Below, in pieces: positions 1 through 6,923 of a stretch of DNA of 38,067 nt. Positions within the stretch are counted from its first letter, which is position 1, and each line of letters starts with the position of its first letter. Below the pieces are notes generated by a model. It was not told where the DNA came from, did no database searches, and was given only the letters and a program-made list of their open reading frames with translations. This DNA is from Flavobacteriaceae bacterium CG_4_10_14_3_um_filter_33_47 (GTDB lineage Bacteria > Bacteroidota > Bacteroidia > Flavobacteriales > Flavobacteriaceae). The stretch spans positions 1 through 38,067 of the forward strand of contig PFKE01000107.1 in NCBI GenBank assembly GCA_002784145.1, given 5' to 3'. The position numbers and the translations under genes are program-made.

Positions 1-237
1 CCTTGCATAGAGCAAAACAATTTTACGAAATATTTAGTATCCGAAAACCTTTACGTTAGCCCAAGAAGTCAATGCTTCAGAATATGTAGGATTGCTTGTA
101 ACGTGTTCGTGTATGGAAAGTTGCGTGTTTGTGGGCGAGGATTTTCCGTAGGAAAATCGGAAGCAAGCAAAAGAGCAACGACCAAACGGTTAAACTAAAA
201 TAAGCAATTTTTTTTACACGGCTTAGGCGTTCGTTTT
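1..237. other. structured non-coding stretch downstream of the Imm26-like gene
   Basis: I see no convincing gene here. The stretch holds nested inverted repeats. A perfect 8-bp hairpin pairs 140-147 with 151-158 around a 3-nt loop. Outside it GTTGC (120-124) can pair with GCAAC (175-179), and CGTGTA (108-113) with TACACG (215-220). The nested arms cover about 113 nt. On the minus strand the stretch directly follows the stop of the Imm26-like gene. It may be a dispersed flavobacterial repeat or a cassette-boundary element. This is inference. Confidence 0.4.
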
Positions 238-885
238 TTATTTTATTTTTTCTATTATGCGTATAGTCGAATCTGTATTGTTCAGCATGCAATTTTCTTC
301 ATAACTCAAACTTGAATCCAATCCAAATTCAGCCATAATTTCTTTTCTTAACATTTTATTTTTTGGATTTCTTAAATCAAATTCAGTTTTATAATATGGT
401 TCACAATTAAAGTCAAAAACATTATTATTTTTTATTGTTTCAACGATTTCATCTTTACAATAACTTGTACTAAAACCGCAAGAGTAATATCCATAAGGAT
501 TTTGCATGAACCTTGAAGGACTATTTTCAGGCAAAAATATGTTTTCACCACTTATATATTTATTGAATTTTTTAATAGGAAGTTCTTTATGGATAAATCC
601 CCATTGAAGAAAAACATTTGCACTTCTATGATTTATGTTTCTACCATAGGATATTGGATATTCGAATTCTTTTTCCTCAAGTTTTTTATAACCAATTATT
701 TCATATTCTCCATAATGTAAGTGATTATCCATCATATAATCTGACGGCAACGCCGTTAGATTTTCTAATATTTTGATGTCAATCTTTTTTTCTGTGGAAA
801 TAAATGGATATAATTTTACCAAAACAGGAGTTCCCATTAATAAATTTAAACCGTGATTTTTCTCTAATAGATTATTTTTTCTCAA
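238..885 (-). CDS. Imm26-like immunity protein, C-terminal part (frameshifted)
   Basis: This is the C-terminal part of an Imm26-type protein. The listed start is a TTG, but it is probably not a true start. The same frame is open upstream to base 951 and there encodes KNYGFGRVLLD, the glycine-rich core expected right after the GDFF of the upstream ORF. Downstream are GEYEIIG, an SYGR motif and FLQWGFIHKEL. The upstream ORF and this one together would give a protein of about 405 residues. An in-frame ATG at 837 is an alternative internal start. Imm26 proteins are proposed antitoxins of polymorphic toxin systems. I see no toxin gene here. The family call rests on remembered motifs. Confidence 0.65.
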   Translation of the reverse strand: MRKNNLLEKNHGLNLLMGTPVLVKLYPFISTEKKIDIKILENLTALPSDYMMDNHLHYGEYEIIGYKKLEEKEFEYPISYGRNINHRSANVFLQWGFIHKELPIKKFNKYISGENIFLPENSPSRFMQNPYGYYSCGFSTSYCKDEIVETIKNNNVFDFNCEPYYKTEFDLRNPKNKMLRKEIMAEFGLDSSLSYEENCMLNNTDSTIRIIEKIK

Positions 886-890
886 CTTTT

Positions 891-1457
891 TTATGTCAAG
901 TAAAACTCTTCCAAAACCATAATTTTTTCTGTCAATTTTGTATGAAAAAAATCACCTGATTTATATTTTACATTTTTCTTTTTAGTATTTTTAAACGTAT
1001 TGATTTGTTCAATATGATTTTCATCCGAGTTTTTTATAAAATCATCAACCCAAAAATTCAATTTGTTTTCTGGTTTTTGTTTTTTGTCTTCCCAGAAACT
1101 TGAATAAAAAGTTGTTTTAGTTGTATGGTTTCCAATTAATAAATATCCGAATTTATTTAATGAGAAATATACACCAATTGGAGTTTTTGTTGATAAAACA
1201 GACGCAGTCAGTTTTTGTTCTTTTCCTTTAGTTGTTTTTGGTAATATGATTTCTCTGTTTTTTGTCAGTTCATCATATTGGTATTCTACATATTGAGTTG
1301 AGCTTGAAATTATATGTTTTTTTATTGTAATATCTTCAAAATATAGAATACTTGATTCACGATAAGTATCGCCTTTTAATATTACTTTTTCCCAATTAGG
1401 TTTTACTTTATCAAGTCCTAAATATTCTCTTTCTGTGTTTGATAATTCAAAAATCAT
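891..1457 (-). CDS. Imm26-like protein, N-terminal part (frameshifted)
   Basis: A 188-residue ORF starting with ATG at 1457. Residues 1 to about 165 form a soluble domain I cannot name. Then KYKSGDFF begins an Imm26-like domain, after which the frame runs through an unrelated tail (HTKLTEKIMVLEEFYLT) to a TAA at 893-891. Shifting by -1 within the seven-T run (minus strand, 951-945) would continue as SYKIDRKNYGFGRVLLD into the next ORF. So this is most likely the 5' portion of one gene with a one-base deletion. Translational or transcriptional slippage on the run is the alternative. The gap to the next annotated ORF is only 5 bp. Confidence 0.65.
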   Translation of the reverse strand: MIFELSNTEREYLGLDKVKPNWEKVILKGDTYRESSILYFEDITIKKHIISSSTQYVEYQYDELTKNREIILPKTTKGKEQKLTASVLSTKTPIGVYFSLNKFGYLLIGNHTTKTTFYSSFWEDKKQKPENKLNFWVDDFIKNSDENHIEQINTFKNTKKKNVKYKSGDFFHTKLTEKIMVLEEFYLT

Positions 1458-1675
1458 ATGTTCATTCTGGGGTTTTCTGCAAATGACGCCTAACGTTTAC
1501 GATATGAAATCGTTTCAATGTTTTATATCAGCCGATAAGCGAAGTTAGTTTTTTAATGGTAAGAAATCAATACACAGTTGCAAGTACTTTTTTAACAATT
1601 AGCTTTGAAAATAGAAGTTTCCAATTTTTTTATAAAATAAAAAGGAAACAGATTGCTTCGTACTTCGCAATGACG
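1458..1675. other. non-coding stretch between the Imm26-like gene and the photolyase operon
   Basis: No gene seen. It contains GCCTAAC (1489-1495) opposed by GTTAG (1544-1548), with an inner ACGAT/ATCGT hairpin (1499-1513). At the end adjoining the photolyase it carries a palindromic element (1650-1674) that resembles a repeat common in bacterial genomes. The photolyase operon ends here, so a terminator would be expected, but no strong GC-rich hairpin with a T-tract is visible. Confidence 0.4.
1650..1674. repeat. copy of a dispersed ATTGC...GCAAT palindromic repeat
   Basis: The stretch reads AGATTGCTTCG, TA, then CTTCGCAATGAC. ATTGC and GCAAT form the outer arms. The pattern matches the widely dispersed repeat of the form GTCATTGCGA...AAGCAATCT known in many bacterial genomes. 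It ends 1 bp from the photolyase stop codon and could act in transcription termination. Only one copy is visible in the window, so 'dispersed' is from general knowledge. Confidence 0.45.
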
Positions 1676-2980
1676 TTATATTAAAGCGTTTTTATAAACT
1701 TTTAAACAACGTTCTCTGGCAAATGTATGCTCAACGATAGGTAATGGATAAGTAAGTTCTTGAAATTCTGGTACCCATTGTTTTATATAATCTAAGTTTT
1801 TGTCAAACTTTTCAATTTGTGTGGTTGGGTTAAAAATCCTGAAATACGGTGCAGCATCAACACCACAACCGGCCACCCATTGCCAATTGCCTACGTTGCT
1901 CGCCAGTTCAAAATCGTGCAATTTTTCAGCAAAATAGGCTTCGCCCCAACGCCAGTCTATCAACAAATGTTTACATAAAAAACTGCCCACCAACATGCGT
2001 ACACGGTTGTGCATAAAGCCGGTTTCATTTAGTTGGCGCATGCCAGCATCTACCAATGGGTAACCTGTTTTACCATCGCACCATAATTTAAATTCTTGTT
2101 CGTTGTTTCGCCATTCAATGCGGTCGTAAGGTGGTTTAAAACTTTGAGTGGCTGTGTGTGGAAAATGCCATAAAATCTGCATAAAAAATTCTCGCCAAAT
2201 CAATTCTTGTAAAAAGATTTCGTTTTGTTCTATCACTGCTTTTTTTACCATGTCACGAATGCTAACCGTTCCAAAACGCAAGTGTGGACCTAATCTTGAC
2301 GTGGCATCTTTGTCTGGGAAATTGCGCGTGGCCTCATAGTTTTGGATGAGGCTTGGCGTTATTTCATAGTCCTTAACCGTTTGTTTTGAGGGCTTAAAAC
2401 CCATATCTGCCAATGAGATATTTGGTAAATAGGCAATTTTAAAAGTGTTATTTAAAAGACTAGCAGTATTATAGGTTTTAAAGGGTGAGCTTCTAAATTT
2501 AATTTTCCATTGTTTCATGTATGGTGTGTAAACCATATAAGGTGTACCATCACTTTTCACAATGTCAATACGTTCAAAAATAACTTGGTCTTTATAGGTT
2601 TTAAAATCAACATTTTGAGAAGTTAAAAACTGTTTTATCTTTTGGTCTCTGTTTATTGCATATGGTTCATAATCATGATTGGTATAAACCGTTTCAATAG
2701 TATATGTTTCTATAAGTTGCTTAAATACTTCAATAGGTTTTCCATAAAAAAGCGCGATATTACTATTATGTTTGGTTTGAAGGGTTTGTTTTAAACTCTG
2801 TAATGTTTCAAAAATAAAAGTGACTCTGGCATCATCTTCTGGAAGTTGTTCTAAAATATTAGTATCAAAAATAAAAACAGGAAGCACAGGATGCTTGCCT
2901 TGTAAGGCATGAAACAAACCTACGTTGTCATCAAGCCGTAAATCGCGTCTAAACCAAAAAATGTTAATGGGTTGTGGCAT
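1676..2980 (-). CDS. phrB: class I deoxyribodipyrimidine (CPD) photolyase
   Basis: Light-driven repair of cyclobutane pyrimidine dimers with FAD. The 434 residues begin MPQPINIFWFRRDLRLDDN, the normal photolyase N-terminus. I chose this ATG at 2980 because the longer frame overlaps the upstream gene. Residues 1-130 are the alpha/beta antenna domain. The FAD-binding part (about 210-434) holds IWREFFMQILW, TGYPLVDAGMRQL, HNRVRM, and SNVGNWQW near 361-368. N362 matches the FAD-N5 asparagine, and W366 the first tryptophan of the electron-transfer chain. RIFNP follows. It is the last gene of a nine-gene operon and starts 1 bp after the SRPBCC stop. Confidence 0.93.
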   Translation of the reverse strand: MPQPINIFWFRRDLRLDDNVGLFHALQGKHPVLPVFIFDTNILEQLPEDDARVTFIFETLQSLKQTLQTKHNSNIALFYGKPIEVFKQLIETYTIETVYTNHDYEPYAINRDQKIKQFLTSQNVDFKTYKDQVIFERIDIVKSDGTPYMVYTPYMKQWKIKFRSSPFKTYNTASLLNNTFKIAYLPNISLADMGFKPSKQTVKDYEITPSLIQNYEATRNFPDKDATSRLGPHLRFGTVSIRDMVKKAVIEQNEIFLQELIWREFFMQILWHFPHTATQSFKPPYDRIEWRNNEQEFKLWCDGKTGYPLVDAGMRQLNETGFMHNRVRMLVGSFLCKHLLIDWRWGEAYFAEKLHDFELASNVGNWQWVAGCGVDAAPYFRIFNPTTQIEKFDKNLDYIKQWVPEFQELTYPLPIVEHTFARERCLKVYKNALI

Positions 2981-2981
2981 A

Positions 2982-3443
2982 TTAATACGTTCCGAATAAG
3001 GCTTCAAGTTTTTTGGTTCTGTAATTAAAAATTTCCTCAAGTTTAGGTCTCACTAAAATAGGATGCACCAATTGCCCAAGAAACCCAAAAGGTACTTTAT
3101 AATCGATGATATCTTCCATTTCTACGCCGCCATCTATTTCTTTAATAAAATGTTTATGATGCCAAAGGGCATAAGGGCCAAAGCGCTGTTCATCCACAAA
3201 ATAATGTTTATCAATAACATGGGTAATTTCTGTAACCCATTTGGTTTTAATACCTAAAACAGGTGTTACGATATATTGAATCATTTGACCGGCAAACATA
3301 GGTCTATCTGCACCAGATAAAATATTAAATCCCATATAATCGGGTGTAATGGTCTTTAAATTTTTTGGGTCTGATAGAAAATCCCAAGCTTCTTGAATGG
3401 TAATGGGTAAACTTTGCTTTTTATGTAAAGTATATATTTTCAT
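2982..3443 (-). CDS. SRPBCC-fold ligand-binding protein
   Basis: A 153-residue soluble protein of the START/Bet v1-like SRPBCC fold. Its N-terminus (KKQSLPITIQEAWDFLSDP) and the segments TPDYMGF, KTKWVTEIT, EQRFGPYALWHH and YKVPFGFLGQL are typical of the photolyase-associated COG4276-type members. Such proteins enclose a hydrophobic cavity, but no ligand can be named here. It lies between tspO (3 bp upstream) and phrB (1 bp downstream), which suggests a role in photo-oxidative stress. Family call is good; function is unknown. Confidence 0.8.
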   Translation of the reverse strand: MKIYTLHKKQSLPITIQEAWDFLSDPKNLKTITPDYMGFNILSGADRPMFAGQMIQYIVTPVLGIKTKWVTEITHVIDKHYFVDEQRFGPYALWHHKHFIKEIDGGVEMEDIIDYKVPFGFLGQLVHPILVRPKLEEIFNYRTKKLEALFGTY

Positions 3444-3446
3444 GAA

Positions 3447-3908
3447 TTAATTATAAAGTAAGATGTACAAATTTAGAGAGCAGGCAATGCAAAGCCATAA
3501 AAAATAGGGTAATATGAGCCATGATTTAAGAGCCATAGGTTTTTTATAATCATATAAAAAAACAGTAACAATCATGGTCAGAGCTAAAATAACTAGAAGT
3601 CCTAACCCAATGAGATGCTGGTTAAAAAACACCACATTCCATCCTACATTTAGTAAAAACTGAATGGTAAACAATATTTTGACTTTAGTTGATGGTATAA
3701 TTGTAATTAAATAGGCCATATACATGGAAAAGAAAAACATGATGCTTGTCCATGCAACGCCAAAAACCCAACCTGGTGGTGTCCAAGGCGCTTTATTGAG
3801 ATTTAAGTACCAATCTGATTGCGGACCATTTTGCATAAACCAGGTTCCTAAAGCCAAGGCTCCAAAATTAATGATTAAAAAGAAGCCAATATGTTTTAGT
3901 AGTTTCAT
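3447..3908 (-). CDS. tspO: TspO/MBR family membrane protein
   Basis: A 153-residue membrane protein of the TspO/translocator family, with five predicted transmembrane segments. The signature is WYLNLNKAPWTPPGWVFGVAW near residues 33-53, followed by NVGWNVVFF near 108-116. Members bind and photodegrade porphyrins and answer to oxygen or light stress. Its ATG overlaps the stop of the upstream small gene by one base (TAATG), which implies translational coupling. Placement among photolyase, folE and peroxidase genes fits a tetrapyrrole photo-toxicity role; that is inference. Confidence 0.92.
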   Translation of the reverse strand: MKLLKHIGFFLIINFGALALGTWFMQNGPQSDWYLNLNKAPWTPPGWVFGVAWTSIMFFFSMYMAYLITIIPSTKVKILFTIQFLLNVGWNVVFFNQHLIGLGLLVILALTMIVTVFLYDYKKPMALKSWLILPYFLWLCIACSLNLYILLYN

Positions 3909-4078
3909 TAATTGGGATTTGTACGATCCATTTTATCCAAAATCTGTTGAGCTTCAGCAAATTTTTTATCGCTTTCTTTTCGGTTTACATTCATGAGAGC
4001 ATGCCATTCTTTCATTAAGGATTCGTACTTTTTTTGAAGTTTTTCACTTTCAGATTTTGTTTTAAATAGGCTAAACAT
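3908..4078 (-). CDS. Lacal_2735-like small protein (56 aa)
   Basis: A short gene of 56 residues beginning MFSLFKTKSESEKLQKKYES and ending QILDKMDRTNPN. It is highly charged and almost wholly helical, with a hydrophobic-basic start (MFSLFK) that may touch the membrane. It matches my memory of the small Lacal_2735 family of flavobacteria, whose function is unknown. The stop shares one base with the tspO start, and the glutathione peroxidase gene ends 5 bp upstream, so it is an integral operon member. Confidence 0.8.
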   Translation of the reverse strand: MFSLFKTKSESEKLQKKYESLMKEWHALMNVNRKESDKKFAEAQQILDKMDRTNPN

Positions 4079-4083
4079 AAGGT

Positions 4084-4626
4084 TTATTTTAAATGTTTTG
4101 TTATTTTATCGCTTAATGGGTTGGTGATTGAAAAATAATAATCAATAAGCTGGCCATTGGTGTCTATTAAATATTTTTGGAAATTCCATTTTACAGAAGA
4201 AGTGGATTGTCCATTTTTGGTTTTATCTGTGAGCCATTGATATAGCGGATGCTGGTTATTGCCTTTAACATCAATTTTCTCTGTCATCACAAAGGTTACG
4301 CCGTAATTAGCCTGACAAAACTGTTGAATATCTAGAGCCGTTCCGGGTTCTTGACCACCAAACTGATTGCTAGGCACGCCAATAATCATGAGTTTATCTT
4401 GATAGGTATCATAAAGCTTTTGCAAATCTTTATACTGACCAGTAAAACCACATTTTGAGGCTACATTAACAAATAAGATGTATTTTCCTTGGTAGGTAGA
4501 TAAATCTATGGGATTGCCAGTTAAACTATTTATTTTAAGGGCATATAATGATGTTGTAGGCATGGTTTGAGATGCGAGTTTAGTTAAAAAACAAAACATA
4601 AGACTGAAAATGATTAAGTGTTTCAT
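4084..4626 (-). CDS. glutathione peroxidase, exported
   Basis: A thiol peroxidase of the glutathione peroxidase family (180 residues). It has an N-terminal hydrophobic segment (MKHLIIFSLMFCFLTKLASQ), probably a signal peptide. The catalytic set is visible: peroxidatic Cys59 in VASKCGFTGQY, Gln92 in NQFGGQEPG, and Trp147-Asn148 in VKWNFQKYL. Most bacterial members use thioredoxin-like donors rather than glutathione. It follows the SDR gene by 3 bp. Likely role: removal of peroxides or lipid peroxides formed during light stress, in the periplasm if the signal is used. Confidence 0.92.
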   Translation of the reverse strand: MKHLIIFSLMFCFLTKLASQTMPTTSLYALKINSLTGNPIDLSTYQGKYILFVNVASKCGFTGQYKDLQKLYDTYQDKLMIIGVPSNQFGGQEPGTALDIQQFCQANYGVTFVMTEKIDVKGNNQHPLYQWLTDKTKNGQSTSSVKWNFQKYLIDTNGQLIDYYFSITNPLSDKITKHLK

Positions 4627-4629
4627 ATA

Positions 4630-5313
4630 TTAAATTTTAAAGGTAACAATACCGCAGTCCATTTCAAAGACTTGACCTGAAATAGAGGCAGATTTTTCAG
4701 ATAATAAAAAATCTGCCATGGATGCTACTTCGATAGGGTTTAAGAATTTTTTAAGTGGATGACGCTCAGTCATGGCATCAATCATTTTTTCGTTTCTCAA
4801 TAATTTTGAAGCCAAGTCTGTATTTGTAACCGTTGGTGCAATGGCATTGATTCTTATGGTTGGCGCTAATTCTGCACCTAATGATTTTACCAAACCTTCA
4901 ATACCAGATTTAGCCGTGGCAATACTTGCATGAAAAGGCATGCCTAGCTTAGCAGCTACCGTACTAAATAATAATATGGACGGCATACTTCCTTTTTTAA
5001 GCGACGGTAAATACTGTTGAATTGCTTTGACTGCTCCCATAACATTAATCTCAAAATCTTCCCTGAAATCATCCAAACTCAATCTTGAAATGGGTTTTAA
5101 ATTAATACTACCCGGACAATAAACCAAAGCATCTGCCGCTTCTATAACAGGTAAATCATCTTTTAAAACATCACAAGTTATATGTGTTAAGTTCGCATGT
5201 TCTTGTGGTGGTGACGTTCTACTAATGTTTATGACTTTATGGTTTGATAGTGAATTTTCAAGAATAGCATTGCCAATTCCTTTGCTGCCACCAATAATGA
5301 TGATTGTTTTCAT
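4630..5313 (-). CDS. atypical short-chain dehydrogenase/reductase
   Basis: A Rossmann-fold SDR protein of 227 residues. The NAD(P)-binding GGSKGIGNA lies at 8-16 and RINAIAPTVTNTDLA near 154-168. The region that should hold the catalytic YxxxK reads FHASIATAKSGIEG (127-140). Ile131 stands where the tyrosine is expected, while Lys135 is kept. I recall this HASIA-TAK pattern in related SDRs found beside photolyase and folE genes, so it is probably a family trait and not a mutation. The substrate is unknown; a pterin or flavin related to folE is a guess. Its ATG directly abuts the folE stop. Confidence 0.85.
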   Translation of the reverse strand: MKTIIIIGGSKGIGNAILENSLSNHKVINISRTSPPQEHANLTHITCDVLKDDLPVIEAADALVYCPGSINLKPISRLSLDDFREDFEINVMGAVKAIQQYLPSLKKGSMPSILLFSTVAAKLGMPFHASIATAKSGIEGLVKSLGAELAPTIRINAIAPTVTNTDLASKLLRNEKMIDAMTERHPLKKFLNPIEVASMADFLLSEKSASISGQVFEMDCGIVTFKI

Positions 5314-6015
5314 TTAGTTGTTTAAATAGTTTTGTAGTTCTGCTATTTTTTGAGCCTGATTAAAGGCTCCGCTGTAATAGGCTGTAACTGTTGCTGAGGT
5401 ATCATCTTGAATGCCACGAGACGATACGCACAAGTGCTTTGCATCGATGATAACAGCCACATCTTCAGTGTCTAAAATATTCTTTAATTCTTCAGCGATT
5501 TGATTGGTTAATCGTTCCTGAACTTGTGGTCTTTTGGCATAATATTGTACAATTCTATTTAATTTTGAAAGGCCAATAACTTTTCCCGAAGAGATATAGG
5601 CAATATGTGCTTTACCAATAATAGGTACAAAATGATGCTCGCAATTAGAGTAAAAGCTAATATTTTTCTCTACCAACATTTGATTGTACTGATACTTATT
5701 ATCAAATAGAGCTACTTTTGGTTTGTTTTGAGGGTTTAATCCAGAAAAAATTTCGTCAATATACATTTTAGCAACACGTTTGGGTGTTCCTTTTAAAGAA
5801 TCATCGGTTAAATCTAAACCCATCACATGCATTATTTCTTCAAAAAGCAAGGCTATTTTTTCTTTTTTTTCTTCATCTGAAAGTTTAAAGGCATCGGCTC
5901 TCATAGGAGTTTCCAAACCTGTAAATAAATGATCGTCCCCGATGTCTTCAAATGAATATCCGTTTAATGAGTGATCATTTTTTTTAAAAGTTTCTTTTAG
6001 TGTTTCTGTAATCAT
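5314..6015 (-). CDS. folE: GTP cyclohydrolase I
   Basis: Converts GTP to 7,8-dihydroneopterin triphosphate, the first step of folate/pterin synthesis. In the 233 residues the zinc ligands are C125 and H128 (NCEHHF) and C196 (KHLC). SRGIQDDTSATVT and GLSKLNRIVQYYAKRPQVQERLT are the conserved core. The N-terminal 40 residues are extended and poorly conserved. It stands third in an operon with photolyase genes. Photolyases and DASH cryptochromes use methenyl-tetrahydrofolate as antenna, so a dedicated folE would fit cofactor supply; this link is inferred. Confidence 0.95.
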   Translation of the reverse strand: MITETLKETFKKNDHSLNGYSFEDIGDDHLFTGLETPMRADAFKLSDEEKKEKIALLFEEIMHVMGLDLTDDSLKGTPKRVAKMYIDEIFSGLNPQNKPKVALFDNKYQYNQMLVEKNISFYSNCEHHFVPIIGKAHIAYISSGKVIGLSKLNRIVQYYAKRPQVQERLTNQIAEELKNILDTEDVAVIIDAKHLCVSSRGIQDDTSATVTAYYSGAFNQAQKIAELQNYLNN

Positions 6016-6069
6016 AGCTATCTTTTTTTGTGCTGTCTTTAAGTACTCATCTCTTAAAGCAAAGCAACG

Positions 6070-6342
6070 TTATCGTTTTGATATTGAGTTGTGTGTTATT
6101 TGTTTTTGCCTAGAGCATTTGAAGCGCCCTTTTTTAAAAACTCTTAATTTTTCATGTTTTGTAACGCGACCTTGTACACGCTTACGCCACATTTTAAAAC
6201 TACTTGGTTTCATGTCGCGACGCATAAGGGTTATAACATCTTGCTCTGATAGATTAAATTGAAATTTTATGGCTTCAAAAGTTGTGCGGTCTTCCCAAGC
6301 CATTTCAATGATTCTATCTATTTGATTGGTGTTAAAATCCAT
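6070..6342 (-). CDS. DUF2805 (TIGR03643) family protein
   Basis: A 90-residue protein beginning MDFNTNQIDRIIEMAWEDRT. FNLSEQDVITLMRRDMKPSSF looks like a helix-turn-helix fold, and the tail is strongly basic (KMWRKRVQGRVTKHEKLR...FKKGRFKC). This matches the small TIGR03643/DUF2805 family, which I recall as commonly encoded near photolyases. DNA or RNA binding is possible from the basic tail, but no function is established to my knowledge. A 5-bp gap separates it from the gene upstream, and 54 bp from folE downstream. Confidence 0.85.
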   Translation of the reverse strand: MDFNTNQIDRIIEMAWEDRTTFEAIKFQFNLSEQDVITLMRRDMKPSSFKMWRKRVQGRVTKHEKLRVFKKGRFKCSRQKQITHNSISKR

Positions 6343-6347
6343 GTATT

Positions 6348-6770
6348 TTAAATAAAATCATACTGTTTATCAAAGGTTACTTTTTTGTCAAGAAGTTTAT
6401 CAAAGAAATTTTTGTTTTCCTTGAAAGTGATGTCGTTTCTAAAATGAATGAATTTTCCTTGTGCATGAATGCTACTGCCGTTTGTTTTGTAAATAGATAA
6501 ATGGTAATAGGGTACAACCCAGGTAAAATTTCTTAAGCCTTTGTTAATCCTTACCAATATACCATTTGGACGTAATTCAAGATTAGCGTAATTTGTATCT
6601 GATACCGTATTTAAATAAGATTTAAAGTTTGGACTGGCATCTTCAATAATCATTCGTTTTGAACCAATCCCTCTCATTTTAAAAACTTCTATTAAAGAAT
6701 AAGGTTTGCCAACTAAATCATTGATTAGTTGATCATTTTTTTTATCCGCATAGGTTGTCTCTAATATCAT
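6348..6770 (-). CDS. conserved-looking hypothetical protein, first gene of the photolyase operon
   Basis: A soluble protein of 140 residues that I do not recognise. It has no signal peptide or membrane segment. Features are KMRGIGSKRMIIEDASPNF (about 31-49), a beta-rich middle (LELRPNGILVRINKGLRNF) and WVVPYYHLSIYK. It has the size of a one-domain PH-like or SRPBCC-like beta protein, but this is weak. As the promoter-proximal gene under the shared photolyase operator it belongs to the regulon. The 5'UTR is about 10 nt if transcription starts just after the TAAATTTG box. Confidence 0.75.
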   Translation of the reverse strand: MILETTYADKKNDQLINDLVGKPYSLIEVFKMRGIGSKRMIIEDASPNFKSYLNTVSDTNYANLELRPNGILVRINKGLRNFTWVVPYYHLSIYKTNGSSIHAQGKFIHFRNDITFKENKNFFDKLLDKKVTFDKQYDFI

Positions 6771-6784
6771 AGTATAAATGTACG

Positions 6785-6838
6785 CAAATTTATAACTTGT
6801 TTAATTTTAAATTAAAAAGATTAAACAAAAATTAACAT
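6785..6838 (-). promoter_or_regulatory. operator/promoter module B of the photolyase regulon
   Basis: Read on the + strand: CAAATTTA (the complement of a TAnnTTTG -7 box) at 6785-6792, 5 nt, TGTTTAA at 6798-6804, 16 nt, then TTAAACAAAAATTAACAT at 6821-6838. Every element and spacing recurs at 21105-21158. It drives the leftward operon starting at 6770. There is no clear -33 TTTG at the usual distance, as expected for a regulated promoter. The repeats lie about 10 and 21 bp apart, so they face one side of the helix. Confidence 0.75.
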
Positions 6839-6898
6839 TTTAAGGCTATAATATGTTTCTCTATGACATAAATCATACTATATCTAACAAGGAACTTA

Positions 6899-6906
6899 TA
6901 AATTTG
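6899..6906 (+). promoter_or_regulatory. candidate -7 box for iorA
   Basis: TAAATTTG fits the Bacteroidota -7 consensus TAnnTTTG and ends 17 bp before the iorA ATG. I find no matching TTTG about 20 bp upstream, so the promoter would be incomplete. The shared 154-bp intergenic region also holds the operator of the divergent photolyase operon, so the two directions may influence each other. Confidence 0.35.
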
Positions 6907-6923
6907 ATTTAAAATAATCGGGA

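Noticed and set aside
77-292. 71-residue minus-strand ORF
   Set aside because: It overlaps the end of the Imm26-like gene and reads through the nested inverted repeats. Its translation (LLPIFLRKILAHKH) is what the hairpin itself would encode, so it is likely spurious.
2981-3040. Longer N-terminus for the class I photolyase
   Set aside because: The 20 extra residues overlap the SRPBCC gene, and photolyases begin at the INIFWFRRDLR segment. The ATG at 2980 follows the SRPBCC stop by 1 bp.
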